Assembly: GCF_012940005.1 (NCBI RefSeq)
Contig: NZ_SPMX01000018.1
Location: forward strand, 80,902 to 144,901
Source of the DNA: Candidatus Accumulibacter contiguus
Lineage (GTDB): Bacteria > Pseudomonadota > Gammaproteobacteria > Burkholderiales > Rhodocyclaceae
Direction of reading: 5' to 3'
Length of the DNA: 64,000 bases
Part shown: one piece after another, positions 7,043-16,872 of the stretch
Layout of the letters: each line of letters begins with the position of its first letter
Position numbering within the stretch: position 1 is the first letter of the stretch
The notes under the pieces: model-generated
Told to the model about the DNA's origin: nothing
The model's database searches: none
Seen by the model: only the letters and a program-made list of their open reading frames with translations
Position numbers and translations under genes: made by a program

Positions 7043-10000
7043 ATGGCGGATGACCTCCATTTTCGTGTCGACATCGCGGCTGCGGTGGCGGGCCAGGAGG
7101 ACGTCAACCGCTTAGCCACTGCGATTGACCACCTGGGCACGGAAGCGACCCAGGCCGGCGCCGGGGCGAGAACGGCCGGCGCCGGCATCGATTCGGTCGG
7201 CGCGGCCGCGCAATCGGCCGGCCGGGGTGCCCAGTCCGCCGGGTCGAGTCTCGACAGCCTGGCGGACGATGTCGCGCATCTGGGCACGAACAGTCAGACC
7301 ACGGCCCGGTCGCTGGATACCGTCACTGCCGCCGAGCAACGGACCCGCAGCGGCTCCGAGCAACTGCAGGCCGCGTTCAATACGCTCGGGATTCGATCCG
7401 CTGCGAGAATCGAAGCCGACATCCTGGCCGTCCATCAGGCGCTGCAAACCCTGGCGCGCAGTACCACGACCTCGGGCGAGCAGTTCGATCGGGCATTTGC
7501 CGCGGGGCAATCCCGGATCCAGTCGCTGCGAACCGAGCTGAATGGCGTTCCGGGACCAATCGATCAGGTCTCCCGCCGCGCTGAAGGGCTATCCAGCATG
7601 CTGGGCAGGCTCGGCGCGGTATTCTCCGGCGTCGCGCTGGCGCAGGAATTCCTCAAGGTCAATGTCGAGCTGGAGAACCTCGATCGCACGTTCACCGCAA
7701 TCAGCGGTTCGAGCAAGGCATCGGCCGACGAAATGGCCTATGTGCACGACGTTGCCGCCCAGCTCGGCTTGCCGATTACCGAGGTGGGCAAGGCCTATGC
7801 CTCGCTGTCTGCGGCGACCAAGGGGACCGCCGTCGAAGGGCAGGCCACGCGCGAGGTCTTTGAGTCCGTCGCCGGTGCGATGTCGCGAGCCGGAAAAACC
7901 TCGGCGGAAACGCAAAACGCCCTGCTGGCGCTGTCGCAAATGGCGTCCAAAGGCGTGATTCAAATGGAGGAGCTGCGTGGCCAGCTGGGCGAGGCGCTCC
8001 CCGGCGCGCTGAACGCTACGGCCAAGGGATTCGGAATCACCACCGAGCAACTGATCAAACTGACCGAGTCGGGAAAGTTGACGGCGGAAGAGCTTTTCCC
8101 GGCGCTCAAGAAAGGCCTGGACGAGCTGTATCAGTCGGGCCAGCAGACCGAGACGCTGACGCAAAGATGGAACCACTTCAAGAATAGCGTCGCCGAGGTG
8201 TTCCAGACGATCGGCGACGCGGGCGCGGTGACCAGCTTAAAGAACGGCCTGGAAGTCCTTGAAGCCATCCTCATCGGCACATCCATCTCTCTCGTCGTCG
8301 TGGGCAAGGAGATCGGGATATTTTTCGCCGCGCTTCGAAACGGCGAGATCGGCCTTAAGGGATTCAGTGAGGCTACGAAAAAGGCGTTCGGCGAAGTCCA
8401 GGAAGAAGCCTATGACAAACTCCGCAAAGCGGCCCAACACAACCGATATTTTGTCGACTCGCTCAGTGACGCCGATCAGGCGGCGATCAAATTCAAGATG
8501 TCGAATAAGGAAGCCGCCGCGGCCGTCGCCCAGACCGGCACTGCCGCACAGTCCGCGGCAATCGGCGTGACCAAGCTCAAAGCGGTTTATGCCGACCTCG
8601 CGGACGCCGGAGAAAAGCTCACCAAGCAGACGGTCGCCGACGCCGAGGCCAAGAAAGCCCAGACCGCGGCCTCGGTCAATCTGGCCAATGCCTTCGGGAC
8701 CGAAGTCGAAAAACTTCAGGCGCGAGTAGAAGCCAGCAAAGACAATGCCGAAGCCGACCGCCAGGTCGCCGTCCAGAAGGCCGCCGACCTATCGATGGCG
8801 CAGCGGCAGTTGGCGGCGATCGAAGCCGAGATCGGGGGGAAGGAAAAGGCCACCGAACAGCAGAAAAAGCAGATCGAAGAGCTCGAGAAGAGCATCCAGG
8901 CGCGCCAGTCCGACGCCGACAAAGCCGAGGGGCAGGCCCGCGCGTCGGCGGTGGTGGCGGCGCAGGCCCAGGCCGAGGCCGCGGCGCACGCCAACAACAG
9001 CAGCCGCGTTACCGAACTCCGGGTGGCGTACGAGGCCGCCACGCAAGCGCTCGAAACCCTGCGCGACCGCAAGTCGGCCGGCGCCGACGTCACCCGGCAA
9101 CTCGCCGATGCCGAGATCCAGGCCGGGCAGGCGAGCCGGCTCTATCGCGACGCCCTGGCCGATGTGACGCAACAGATCCAGGTTAACAACGCGGTCAAGC
9201 AAGCGCAGTCCACCCTGGCCCAGGCCGGCGTCCGCCTGGCGATCGAGCAGCAACGGACGATTCTCGACGTGGCGCGGGCGCACGGCGACGAGCGCGGCGC
9301 GATCACAGCGCTGCTGGAAATCAAACGCCTCGAAGTCCGGCTCTCCGAACTGGTCGCCGAGGCCAAAGCCGCCGAGGCCAAAGCGGCGCTGCTGGCCGTT
9401 CAGGCCAAGCGCGAGGAAGCGATCGCCTCGGGAACCCTGACCGAAGCGAAGAAAGCCGAGCTGGACGCCGCCGAAGCCGGCGCCCGCGTCAAGCAGGTGG
9501 AAGCCGAGATTGCCAGCGAGGTCGCTAGGCGCACGCGCGATCTGGCGGACGCCATGCAATTCTCGGGCAGCGCTGCGGACGGGATGGGCAACAGCCTCCG
9601 CGGCGCGACGCGGGACATGGAACAACTGGGGCAGGCCTCGGGGCTCACCGCGGACCAGATCCAGCGCCTGCGGGATCAGCAGAACCGGCCGTCGTCGCCT
9701 GGCGGCGGTGGCGGATCCAGCCCGGAGCTGACCGTCCAGCAGTTGCAGGCTTTGAATTTCACGCAGCCCCAAATCGCGGATTACTACGCGAACCGCCGGA
9801 CCTCGCAAGCCGATCAGGCGGCCGGCAACATCACCCGCTCGGTGAGTACGCAGGGCATCGACAATGACACCGTGGCGCGATCGATGGGACTGACCGGCGC
9901 CGCAGTCAAGACCTTCTCCGAGGTCTATTCCGATCTGTTTGCCGAAGAAATGGCCGCATTGAAAAACAAACTGCTGGGAGTCTCGGCGATTTCCACCGAG

Positions 10001-10249
10001 GGTTATTTAACCGAGTATGCCGGGGCGGTAGATCGGGCCAAGGCGCGCGCCAAGGAGCAGGCGGAACGTAGCGCGGCGGCCGCTTCGCCGGGCTCCGCGA
10101 TAGCTTCTTCATCGGCTGCCTCCTCGGTCCATCGCGTCGACATCAGCATCAACGGGACGACCACTCCGGTCACCACTGCCAGCCCGAATGATTCCCGTGC
10201 ACTGGTCGGCGCCCTGATCTCTCTCCGGGAACGGTTCATTTCGGGATGA
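7043..10249 (+). CDS. Tape measure protein
   Basis: A 1068-aa protein. Residues about 180-380 contain the tape measure core (AYVHDVAAQLGLPITEVGKA; TQNALLALSQMASKGVIQME; LRGQLGEALPGALNATAKG), followed by a hydrophobic stretch around 405-430 and a long Ala/Glu/Lys/Gln coiled coil (about 560-840). The C-terminal 200 residues are glycine- and serine-rich. It sets tail length and helps DNA passage. By the usual 1.5 angstrom per residue rule, the tail would be about 150 nm, an estimate only. Its TGA overlaps the next ATG. Confidence 0.9.
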   Translation: MADDLHFRVDIAAAVAGQEDVNRLATAIDHLGTEATQAGAGARTAGAGIDSVGAAAQSAGRGAQSAGSSLDSLADDVAHLGTNSQTTARSLDTVTAAEQRTRSGSEQLQAAFNTLGIRSAARIEADILAVHQALQTLARSTTTSGEQFDRAFAAGQSRIQSLRTELNGVPGPIDQVSRRAEGLSSMLGRLGAVFSGVALAQEFLKVNVELENLDRTFTAISGSSKASADEMAYVHDVAAQLGLPITEVGKAYASLSAATKGTAVEGQATREVFESVAGAMSRAGKTSAETQNALLALSQMASKGVIQMEELRGQLGEALPGALNATAKGFGITTEQLIKLTESGKLTAEELFPALKKGLDELYQSGQQTETLTQRWNHFKNSVAEVFQTIGDAGAVTSLKNGLEVLEAILIGTSISLVVVGKEIGIFFAALRNGEIGLKGFSEATKKAFGEVQEEAYDKLRKAAQHNRYFVDSLSDADQAAIKFKMSNKEAAAAVAQTGTAAQSAAIGVTKLKAVYADLADAGEKLTKQTVADAEAKKAQTAASVNLANAFGTEVEKLQARVEASKDNAEADRQVAVQKAADLSMAQRQLAAIEAEIGGKEKATEQQKKQIEELEKSIQARQSDADKAEGQARASAVVAAQAQAEAAAHANNSSRVTELRVAYEAATQALETLRDRKSAGADVTRQLADAEIQAGQASRLYRDALADVTQQIQVNNAVKQAQSTLAQAGVRLAIEQQRTILDVARAHGDERGAITALLEIKRLEVRLSELVAEAKAAEAKAALLAVQAKREEAIASGTLTEAKKAELDAAEAGARVKQVEAEIASEVARRTRDLADAMQFSGSAADGMGNSLRGATRDMEQLGQASGLTADQIQRLRDQQNRPSSPGGGGGSSPELTVQQLQALNFTQPQIADYYANRRTSQADQAAGNITRSVSTQGIDNDTVARSMGLTGAAVKTFSEVYSDLFAEEMAALKNKLLGVSAISTEGYLTEYAGAVDRAKARAKEQAERSAAAASPGSAIASSSAASSVHRVDISINGTTTPVTTASPNDSRALVGALISLRERFISG

Positions 10250-10626
10250 GTGAGCACCTCCTCGATACCGTCTCGCTGCCGTCCGACCTGGTGTGGACCG
10301 ACGAATTCACCTGGCCGACGGTGGTGCGCAGAACTGAATACGCCCTGACCGGCGCGATGATCGTCGATGTCGGGCAGCGCCTGGCGGGGCGGCCGATCAC
10401 GCTGGCCGGCGACGCCAGTACCTGGGTGCCGCGCGCCACGGTCGATGCACTGCGCGTGTTGGCCTGCGAGGTGCCGGGGCAGTTCGTTCTGGCGCTGGCC
10501 GACGGGCGCAGCTTTAACGTCACCTTCGCGGCGGATTCCGCGATTGCGGCGGCGCCGCTGTATCCGATTGCCGACCCCGGTGCGGATTTTCCCTATGTGG
10601 TCACGATCAAATTGATTGAGGTGTAA
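10246..10626 (+). CDS. Phage tail-region protein of unknown function
   Basis: A 126-aa protein starting MSEHLLDTVSLPSDLVWTDE, with mostly beta-strand pattern (FTWPTVVRRTEYALTGAMIV; FVLALADGRSFNVTF). It is coupled to the tape measure by ATGA and followed after three bases by a 1197-aa tail protein. Position suggests a tail-tip adaptor (distal-tail-like), but no motif proves this. Confidence 0.65.
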   Translation: MSEHLLDTVSLPSDLVWTDEFTWPTVVRRTEYALTGAMIVDVGQRLAGRPITLAGDASTWVPRATVDALRVLACEVPGQFVLALADGRSFNVTFAADSAIAAAPLYPIADPGADFPYVVTIKLIEV

Positions 10627-10629
10627 CGC

Positions 10630-13600
10630 ATGCCCATTCTGGATGGCGATATCGTGCTGCTCAAATCGTCGGTACTCGATGATGTACCCGAGGGTGGCGG
10701 CATGGCGACCGGACTCGCGGTGGTCGACGGGGTCAGCAACAACCTGTTCCCGGACATCTCCGAACTGGACCGCACCTATGGCCGCACCTCCCTGCGCAAA
10801 GTATTTCCGGCCGTGCTGACGGATACCGTGGACGCGTACTATGGCGCGCATGTGATCGTCGCCGAGGGGCCGGCCGATCCGCGCGTGTCCGCCGCGCTTT
10901 TCACGACCCGGTCGTGGTCGGATGTGCGCACCAGCGCGCAGAACAAGCTGGAGAGCTATCTCGCGCTGGGTAGCGAATCGCGCTATGTGCTGTACAGCAA
11001 TCACCTGATCGGGCAGCGCAGTGTGCAGGTCCACTGCGCCCGGTCGGTGGCGACGCCGGGGATTGGCGACGTATTCGCCCTGGTGCAGCGCGATGCGACC
11101 GCCAATCAGCAGTTCGTGCGCGTGACCCGCATCGTCTCGCGCGTCGTCGATCAGGTGTTCACCGATCAGTATGGCGATTATCTGCGCGATGTGATCGTGC
11201 TCGAAATCTCCGACCCGCTGCGCCTGGCGTTTACCGGCGCGCCGGTGACGCGCTATTCGTACGATTATTACAACCCGCCGACTCGCCTGCACACCACCTT
11301 CGCGGCCGATGCGACGAGCTATTACGGCGTGGCGCCGCTGGCGCAGGCGGCCAATCTTGGCGCCCTGACGCTGCGAGCCGAATCGGTGTACACGCAACTG
11401 GTGCCCTCGGCACTGTCCGAAGCACCCATCATCGACGCCCGTGGCGTGGGGGATCGGGAGCTGATCGTGCCGATCCAGAATGCGCCCTACCTCGGCTTTA
11501 CGACGACGGTGACGACGGCGCCCGGCGTGACGGCCACCCGGTACTTCGGCCGGGCGGTAAAGCGCGGGTCGGTCAGTGTGGCGATCGGCGGGGTCTCGCT
11601 GGTCGACGACGGCAACGGGAATCTGGTGGCGCAGTCCGGGTTCACCGGGACAGTTGACTATGCCAGCGGCGCCGTCAGCCTGGCGAAGAATGTGGGGACC
11701 AGCGGCAGCGCGACCTATAGCGCCGCGCAGGCCGTGGCGATCGCCGCCGCCGGGCACACCGAGAGTACCGCCGTCAGTATCGGCAACCGTGGATACAACT
11801 ACGTCAAAAGCCTCTCGCCAGCGCCGGCGCCGGGATCGGTCTCGGTCGATTACCTGGCGCTCGGCAAGTGGTATCGGCTGGTCGACGACGGCGCGGGCGG
11901 ACTGACGGGCGATGATGGCGTCGGGTCGGGCCAGGTCAACTACGCGACCGGTTCGCTGGTCGTGACCCTGGGCGCACTGCCCGATGTCAATACGCAGATC
12001 CTGTTTGCCTGGGGTACGACCGCGCATTACCGTGCGCAGATCGGTTCGGAAGTGTTCGCGGTACCGGCGATCGAATGCAGTCTGCCGGGCGGCGCGGTCG
12101 AACCGGGATCGGTGTCGATTACCTACCAGTCCGGCGGCATCGGGCATTTGTACGTGGTCTCTGATAACGGGGCCGCCGGATTTCTGGGCGGGGTCGCTGG
12201 CTGGATCGATTACGCCAACGGCCTGGCCGTGATCCTGCCGCCCACGCTCCCGGACGGGGATTCTGATCTGCTGATCGAGTATCGCCAAGGCGGGATCGTG
12301 ACGGAGCTGCATCCGGCCGGCGGCGCCTCGTCGAACTTCAGTTTGAGCCATGCGGTACTGCCCAAAAGCCTTTCTCTCAGCTTTCAGGATGACCGGAAGA
12401 CAGAGCACATCGTAATCGACGATGGCCTGGGCGGTCTGCATTTGCTGCGCGCTGTGCCCAGGGTCACTGCGGACCGGACCTGGACCGAGGAGGACGGGGT
12501 CAGCGCCAGCAATTCGTCGTCGATCAATTCCTTGACCGGTATCAGCGGGTCGATCAACTACACGACCGGGGCGATTGCCTTGGGTGTGATGGTGACAATG
12601 CTCGACACCTCGCAGTCGCGCACGCTCACCGGCTCCGGCGAAGATACCACCGAACAACGGACCTGGGTCGAGACCTTCGCGAGTGCGGTGGCGACCGGGG
12701 TGATCACCGCCCGTTATCGTCCGGCGACGGACAGCGCCGGGGGGCTGCTCTCGGTGTCGCAGCCCATTGGCCCCTTGCAGATCGATCTGCTGCCGACCAT
12801 CTCCAATACGCTGGTACCGGGCAGCCTGAAATTCACCCTCGGCGGCCGGGAGTACATCGACCGCTCCGGCCTGTTGCTCTACGGTGTGTCGACGACGACC
12901 AACGCCGGGACAGTGGCCGGGGCGGTCGACTATCGCACCGGCCGGGTGACGATCACCGATTACGCCGGCGGCGCCGGCAATCCCGCGGTGTCCGTGGTCT
13001 GCCTGACGCGCAAGGGATTCTGGGATGACTGGCAGTTCCGCTTCCGGGTATCGGGGGCGCCGCTGCAGCCCGCGAGCCTGGCCATCCGGGTCGTGCGCGC
13101 GTCGGATAGCGTGCAGATCAGCGCCAGCAGCGACCTCACGGGGGCGATCGAGACGGGCGCGATCGAGGGGAATGTCGATGTGCAATTCGGCATCGTGACC
13201 TTGTCTTTCGGCGCCTGGGTGGCGGACGCCGGGCTATCGCCCGCGGAGAAAAATGAGTGGTGGTATTCGACCGATCGGCTGGTGTCCGGACAGATTTTCC
13301 GGCCGTTACTGGTGATGCCGGAAACTTTGCTGTTCAACGCGGTCGCGGTCTCCAATCTGCCGCTGTCGGCCGAGGTGCTGGGGCTCGATCCGGTACGCCT
13401 GCCGGTCGATGGGCGCGTGCCGGTGCTGCGCAAGGGGGATGTGCTTGTCGTCCATCACACCGCGACGACGGCCCCGGCAACAGTCAGCAACAGTCAGACG
13501 GTTTCGCTCGGGCGCGTGCGGGTCGCGCGCGTGCGGGTGGTGGGAGCAGACGGCGAGACGATCCCCACCGGTTATAGCCATGATCTGGACGCCGGAACGG

Positions 13601-14223
13601 TGACGTTTACCGATGTCACGGGCTACTCGCAGCCGGTGACCATCGAGCATCGCATCGAGGACATGGCCCTCTGCTCGGATGCCCAGATCAATGGTGAGCT
13701 GACGCTGACCCGGCCCTTGACGCATGATTTCCCGCTCGGCTCGCTGGTCAGTTCCGCGTTGATCGTCGGGGATCTGCATGCGCGGGTCTCGCATTGGTTT
13801 GACCAGGCGACCTGGACCGGCGTGTGGTCGGATGCGCTGATCGGCAGTGCGGCGAGTGCGAGCTACAACACGGTCCAGTATCCGGTCGTCGTGACCAATC
13901 GTGGCGCAATTCAGGAGCGCTGGGAAATCATTTTCACAAACACAACGACGGTCAATGTGATCGGGGAAACGGTCGGACAGATCGTCACCGGCCATGCCAT
14001 CGCCAACCCGCTGGCGCCGATCAATCCGGCGACCGAGGTGCCCTATTTCACGGTCAGTCCACTAGGCTGGGGAGCGGGCTGGAGCGCCGGCAACCTGGTG
14101 CGCATGAACACCGTGGCGGCGAATTTTCCGGTCTGGGTGGCGCGGACCGTGCTGCAAGGGCCGCCGGCGGAGACCAGCGACCAATTCATCATCGGCATCC
14201 GCGGCGATGTCGACACCCCCTGA
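10630..14223 (+). CDS. Large tail protein with tandem beta repeats
   Basis: A 1197-aa protein. The N-terminal 300 residues are non-repetitive. From about residue 308 to 860 there are at least six diverged copies of a roughly 60-90-residue unit with the pattern PGSVSV...LVDDGxGxL...G.VNYATGxLxV (units begin near residues 308, 400, 490, 577, 727 and 811). The remaining C-terminal part is again unique. No signal peptide. The repeats look like beta-sandwich modules of a tail-tip or fibre protein. It sits two genes after the tape measure, where tail hub and fibre genes are expected. Confidence 0.7.
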   Translation: MPILDGDIVLLKSSVLDDVPEGGGMATGLAVVDGVSNNLFPDISELDRTYGRTSLRKVFPAVLTDTVDAYYGAHVIVAEGPADPRVSAALFTTRSWSDVRTSAQNKLESYLALGSESRYVLYSNHLIGQRSVQVHCARSVATPGIGDVFALVQRDATANQQFVRVTRIVSRVVDQVFTDQYGDYLRDVIVLEISDPLRLAFTGAPVTRYSYDYYNPPTRLHTTFAADATSYYGVAPLAQAANLGALTLRAESVYTQLVPSALSEAPIIDARGVGDRELIVPIQNAPYLGFTTTVTTAPGVTATRYFGRAVKRGSVSVAIGGVSLVDDGNGNLVAQSGFTGTVDYASGAVSLAKNVGTSGSATYSAAQAVAIAAAGHTESTAVSIGNRGYNYVKSLSPAPAPGSVSVDYLALGKWYRLVDDGAGGLTGDDGVGSGQVNYATGSLVVTLGALPDVNTQILFAWGTTAHYRAQIGSEVFAVPAIECSLPGGAVEPGSVSITYQSGGIGHLYVVSDNGAAGFLGGVAGWIDYANGLAVILPPTLPDGDSDLLIEYRQGGIVTELHPAGGASSNFSLSHAVLPKSLSLSFQDDRKTEHIVIDDGLGGLHLLRAVPRVTADRTWTEEDGVSASNSSSINSLTGISGSINYTTGAIALGVMVTMLDTSQSRTLTGSGEDTTEQRTWVETFASAVATGVITARYRPATDSAGGLLSVSQPIGPLQIDLLPTISNTLVPGSLKFTLGGREYIDRSGLLLYGVSTTTNAGTVAGAVDYRTGRVTITDYAGGAGNPAVSVVCLTRKGFWDDWQFRFRVSGAPLQPASLAIRVVRASDSVQISASSDLTGAIETGAIEGNVDVQFGIVTLSFGAWVADAGLSPAEKNEWWYSTDRLVSGQIFRPLLVMPETLLFNAVAVSNLPLSAEVLGLDPVRLPVDGRVPVLRKGDVLVVHHTATTAPATVSNSQTVSLGRVRVARVRVVGADGETIPTGYSHDLDAGTVTFTDVTGYSQPVTIEHRIEDMALCSDAQINGELTLTRPLTHDFPLGSLVSSALIVGDLHARVSHWFDQATWTGVWSDALIGSAASASYNTVQYPVVVTNRGAIQERWEIIFTNTTTVNVIGETVGQIVTGHAIANPLAPINPATEVPYFTVSPLGWGAGWSAGNLVRMNTVAANFPVWVARTVLQGPPAETSDQFIIGIRGDVDTP

Positions 14224-14238
14224 TCCTGGACGGACAAA

Positions 14239-15414
14239 ATGACGGATACCAGCGTTAAATATTTCCATTCCGGGCTGACCGGAGCGCCTGTTTTGTCGGG
14301 CACTGCGGGGTCTTTGATCGCGGTCCTCGATGCCTGCCTGGTCAACGGGTTCGCCGTCTCGGCCGTGGCCAGCCTCGTCGTCTCCGGCGCCATCGCCACG
14401 GCCACGGTCAGCGCCGGCCATAGCGCCGAAGTCGGCAGCGTGGTGCTCGTCTCCGGGGCGACGCCGAGCGGGCTCAATGGCGATAAAAAAGTCCTGTCGG
14501 TCGGCGCGGGAAACACCACGCTGACCTTTGACGCTACCGGGATCAGCGATCAGACGGCGAGCGGGACGATTTCGCTGAAGCTGGCCGGGGCGGGGTGGAC
14601 CAAGGATTTTACCGGCACCAATCTGGCCGCGTACAAGAGTGGCGACGTGGCGGCGACGCAGTGTCTGCTGCGCGTCGACGATACGGCCGGCAAGACCGCG
14701 CGCGTGGTCGGCTACGAGACGATGACCGCGATCAGCACCGGCAGCGGGCCGTTTCCGACGAGCACGCAGCGCAGCGGCGGGTCCTGGTGGACCAAGAGCA
14801 CGGTGGCGGATGGCAGCTCGCGGGCCTGGACGCTGGTGGCTGATGACCGGATGTGCTATCTGATCACCGCCTATCATCCGACCTATCCGGCTGGTGGCGC
14901 TTTCATGGCCTTCGGCGATTTTTTGCCGGTCAAGTCGGGCGATGCCTGGGGCTGCGTGCTCTCGGGCTACGCCAGCGACAAGAGCGGGGCGGCGCCAGGC
15001 GATACCAACGATTTCGGCGTGCTGCGCAATGCCGCCGATGAACTGTATTTCGCGCGGTCGTATGGCGGGGTCGGCAGTGCGGCGACGGCATACAAGGCCT
15101 TCAGCCTGCTGACGCCCTCGACCAGCACGGGCTTTGCCAGCGGCGCCGGGCCGATGCCCTACCCGAATGGGCCGGATCAGGGGCTGTATCTGTCCAATCT
15201 GAACCTGTTCGAATCGTTCGCGGGTGCGTTTCGGGGGGTGGCGCCTGGGGTCTACTGCTGCCCGCAGACGGTCCCGCTCGGGCTTTTCGCCTCGAACGCG
15301 GTAATCACCGATGTGGCCAATCTGATAGGGCGACAGGTGCGGATCATGCCGTTCGGTGCGGGAGTGACGACCGCGGCGTTCGCTTTCTTCGACACCACGG
15401 GGCCATGGCGGTAA
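14239..15414 (+). CDS. Phage tail-tip protein of unknown function
   Basis: A 391-aa protein. The N-terminal 120 residues look like beta modules rich in Ala, Thr and Ser (VSGAIATATVSAGHSAEVGS). The rest is rich in Trp, Tyr and Gly (SGGSWWTKSTVADGSSRAWT; YLITAYHPTYPAGGAF), compatible with a surface-exposed tail component. It lies in the tail-tip operon, three bases before the next gene. No known family recognised. Confidence 0.6.
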   Translation: MTDTSVKYFHSGLTGAPVLSGTAGSLIAVLDACLVNGFAVSAVASLVVSGAIATATVSAGHSAEVGSVVLVSGATPSGLNGDKKVLSVGAGNTTLTFDATGISDQTASGTISLKLAGAGWTKDFTGTNLAAYKSGDVAATQCLLRVDDTAGKTARVVGYETMTAISTGSGPFPTSTQRSGGSWWTKSTVADGSSRAWTLVADDRMCYLITAYHPTYPAGGAFMAFGDFLPVKSGDAWGCVLSGYASDKSGAAPGDTNDFGVLRNAADELYFARSYGGVGSAATAYKAFSLLTPSTSTGFASGAGPMPYPNGPDQGLYLSNLNLFESFAGAFRGVAPGVYCCPQTVPLGLFASNAVITDVANLIGRQVRIMPFGAGVTTAAFAFFDTTGPWR

Positions 15415-15417
15415 TCG

Positions 15418-16467
15418 ATGGGTGATCCGCTCTGGCCTCTCCTGAATGCCGGGCTGCATCTGTCCGGCAGCCACGGGGCGACATCCTTCCCGGATGTCAA
15501 AGGACACACCTTCACGCGATCCGGGGCGGTCGTCATCTCGACGGCGCAGAGCCGGTTTTCGGGCGGCGAGGGTTCAGCCTACTTTCCGGGCGGGGCCAGC
15601 GACCGGCTGAGCTGCGCGGCGAGTTCAGATTTTCTGTTCAACGGCGCGTCGCTATCCATTTCGTTTTCGCTCTACCTGCTCGCCTATCCGGCCGCGGGGA
15701 CCGGGTGCAGGCTGATCAATATCGGCACCAATGGCGCCGGCAGCTCCTTCTGCGTACAGGTCGACGAATGGCACAATCTCGATGCGTATGTACCATCCGC
15801 CGGTAAGAATTACTTGGGAAGCAGCAGTGGCGAGGTTTCTCTGAACGTCTGGCAGGATTTCCAGGTCTCGGTTTTCAACCGCAATGCGCTGATTTTCAAA
15901 AACGGGGGGATCATCGCATCACGCCCGGACCTGGACATGCCCACCGGCGGCGCCAGCAATATCGTACGCATCGGCGGCGATCAATCCGGATACCCATCGG
16001 TCGACGCACCGTTGTACGGGTATCTGAGCCAGCTACGGATCATGTGCAAATCCGGGCGCAACGATAGCGCCTATGTCCCGGACAGCGGGCCGTTCGAGGA
16101 AGGGTTTTCCCTGAATTATGCGCGGGCGGCGCCCGTCGTGCCGCTGGTCCAGCCCGCGCTGCCGGCCTGGACGTCCGTCCGGCAAAGCCCGCCTGCATTG
16201 CTGCTGGACGCCGAGCACGGCGGCCGTGGGCGGATCGTCGGAACGACCAAGGCTGCCGGCACCCCGGATTACCCGGTTTCTCGCCGTGTGCGATTATTGC
16301 GCAAGCGGGACGGCGTTCTGGCGCGCGAGACCTGGAGCGATGCCGCCGGCAACTACGTTTTTGACCGCATCCGGCACGACCTCACGTATGTGGTGATGTC
16401 GCACGATCATACCGGGCTCTACAACGCGGTCATCGACGATGCGATCACTCCGGATCTGATTCCATGA
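15418..16467 (+). CDS. Tail protein with LamG/concanavalin-like domain
   Basis: A 349-aa protein. Residues about 30-205 resemble a LamG-like jelly roll: SRFSGGEGSAYFPGGASDRL, then LFNGASLSISFSLYL, and YLSQLRIMCKSGRND near its end. Such folds bind sugars and occur in tail fibres. Residues 260-345 are a separate beta domain with transthyretin/carboxypeptidase-regulatory-like character (SRRVRLLRKRDGVLARETWS; YVFDRIRHDLTYVVMSHD). It may contact the host surface, an inference from fold and position. Confidence 0.6.
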   Translation: MGDPLWPLLNAGLHLSGSHGATSFPDVKGHTFTRSGAVVISTAQSRFSGGEGSAYFPGGASDRLSCAASSDFLFNGASLSISFSLYLLAYPAAGTGCRLINIGTNGAGSSFCVQVDEWHNLDAYVPSAGKNYLGSSSGEVSLNVWQDFQVSVFNRNALIFKNGGIIASRPDLDMPTGGASNIVRIGGDQSGYPSVDAPLYGYLSQLRIMCKSGRNDSAYVPDSGPFEEGFSLNYARAAPVVPLVQPALPAWTSVRQSPPALLLDAEHGGRGRIVGTTKAAGTPDYPVSRRVRLLRKRDGVLARETWSDAAGNYVFDRIRHDLTYVVMSHDHTGLYNAVIDDAITPDLIP

Positions 16468-16865
16468 GCCTGGACTTCTCCGATTTCGTGCGCAACGCGC
16501 GCGCCAATGCCATCGTCGCCCAACTGGACCGGGCCGAGACGCCGGGTACGCTGGAGTTGTACTACACGACCAAGCCGGCTGCTGGGGCGGCTCCTGGCGG
16601 TAGTCCTGCGACGATCATCACCCTGCAAAAGCCCTGCGGGACGGTTTCCGCGGGGGTGATTGCCTTCACGACGACGCAGCCGGCGCAGTTGCTGACGGGC
16701 GGTACCGTCCTGTGGGCGCGCGTGCGCGACGGGGATGGCTACTGGATGCTGGATGGCAATGTGGCCGTCACCGGCACGCCCGGCGCGGCCTTTACGTTGC
16801 CGGATGTGGTGATGTATGCCGGCGCTTTCGTATTCCTGTTCGGCGCCACACTGACCGAGCCGTGA
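16464..16865 (+). CDS. Small phage tail-region protein
   Basis: A 133-aa protein starting MSLDFSDFVRNARANAIVAQ and containing a compact beta region (TLELYYTTKPAAGAAPGGSP; VNGAAF-like LPDVVMYAGAFVFLFG end). It overlaps the upstream gene by ATGA and precedes the hub-like gene by seven bases, so it belongs to the same transcript. Function not recognisable. Confidence 0.6.
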   Translation: MSLDFSDFVRNARANAIVAQLDRAETPGTLELYYTTKPAAGAAPGGSPATIITLQKPCGTVSAGVIAFTTTQPAQLLTGGTVLWARVRDGDGYWMLDGNVAVTGTPGAAFTLPDVVMYAGAFVFLFGATLTEP

Positions 16866-16872
16866 GCCCCTC

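Noticed and set aside
10003..13185. 1060-aa ORF on the minus strand across the tail genes
   Set aside because: Arg/His/Gly-rich composition typical of antisense frames in high-GC DNA, and it covers two genes with clear coding signals on the other strand.
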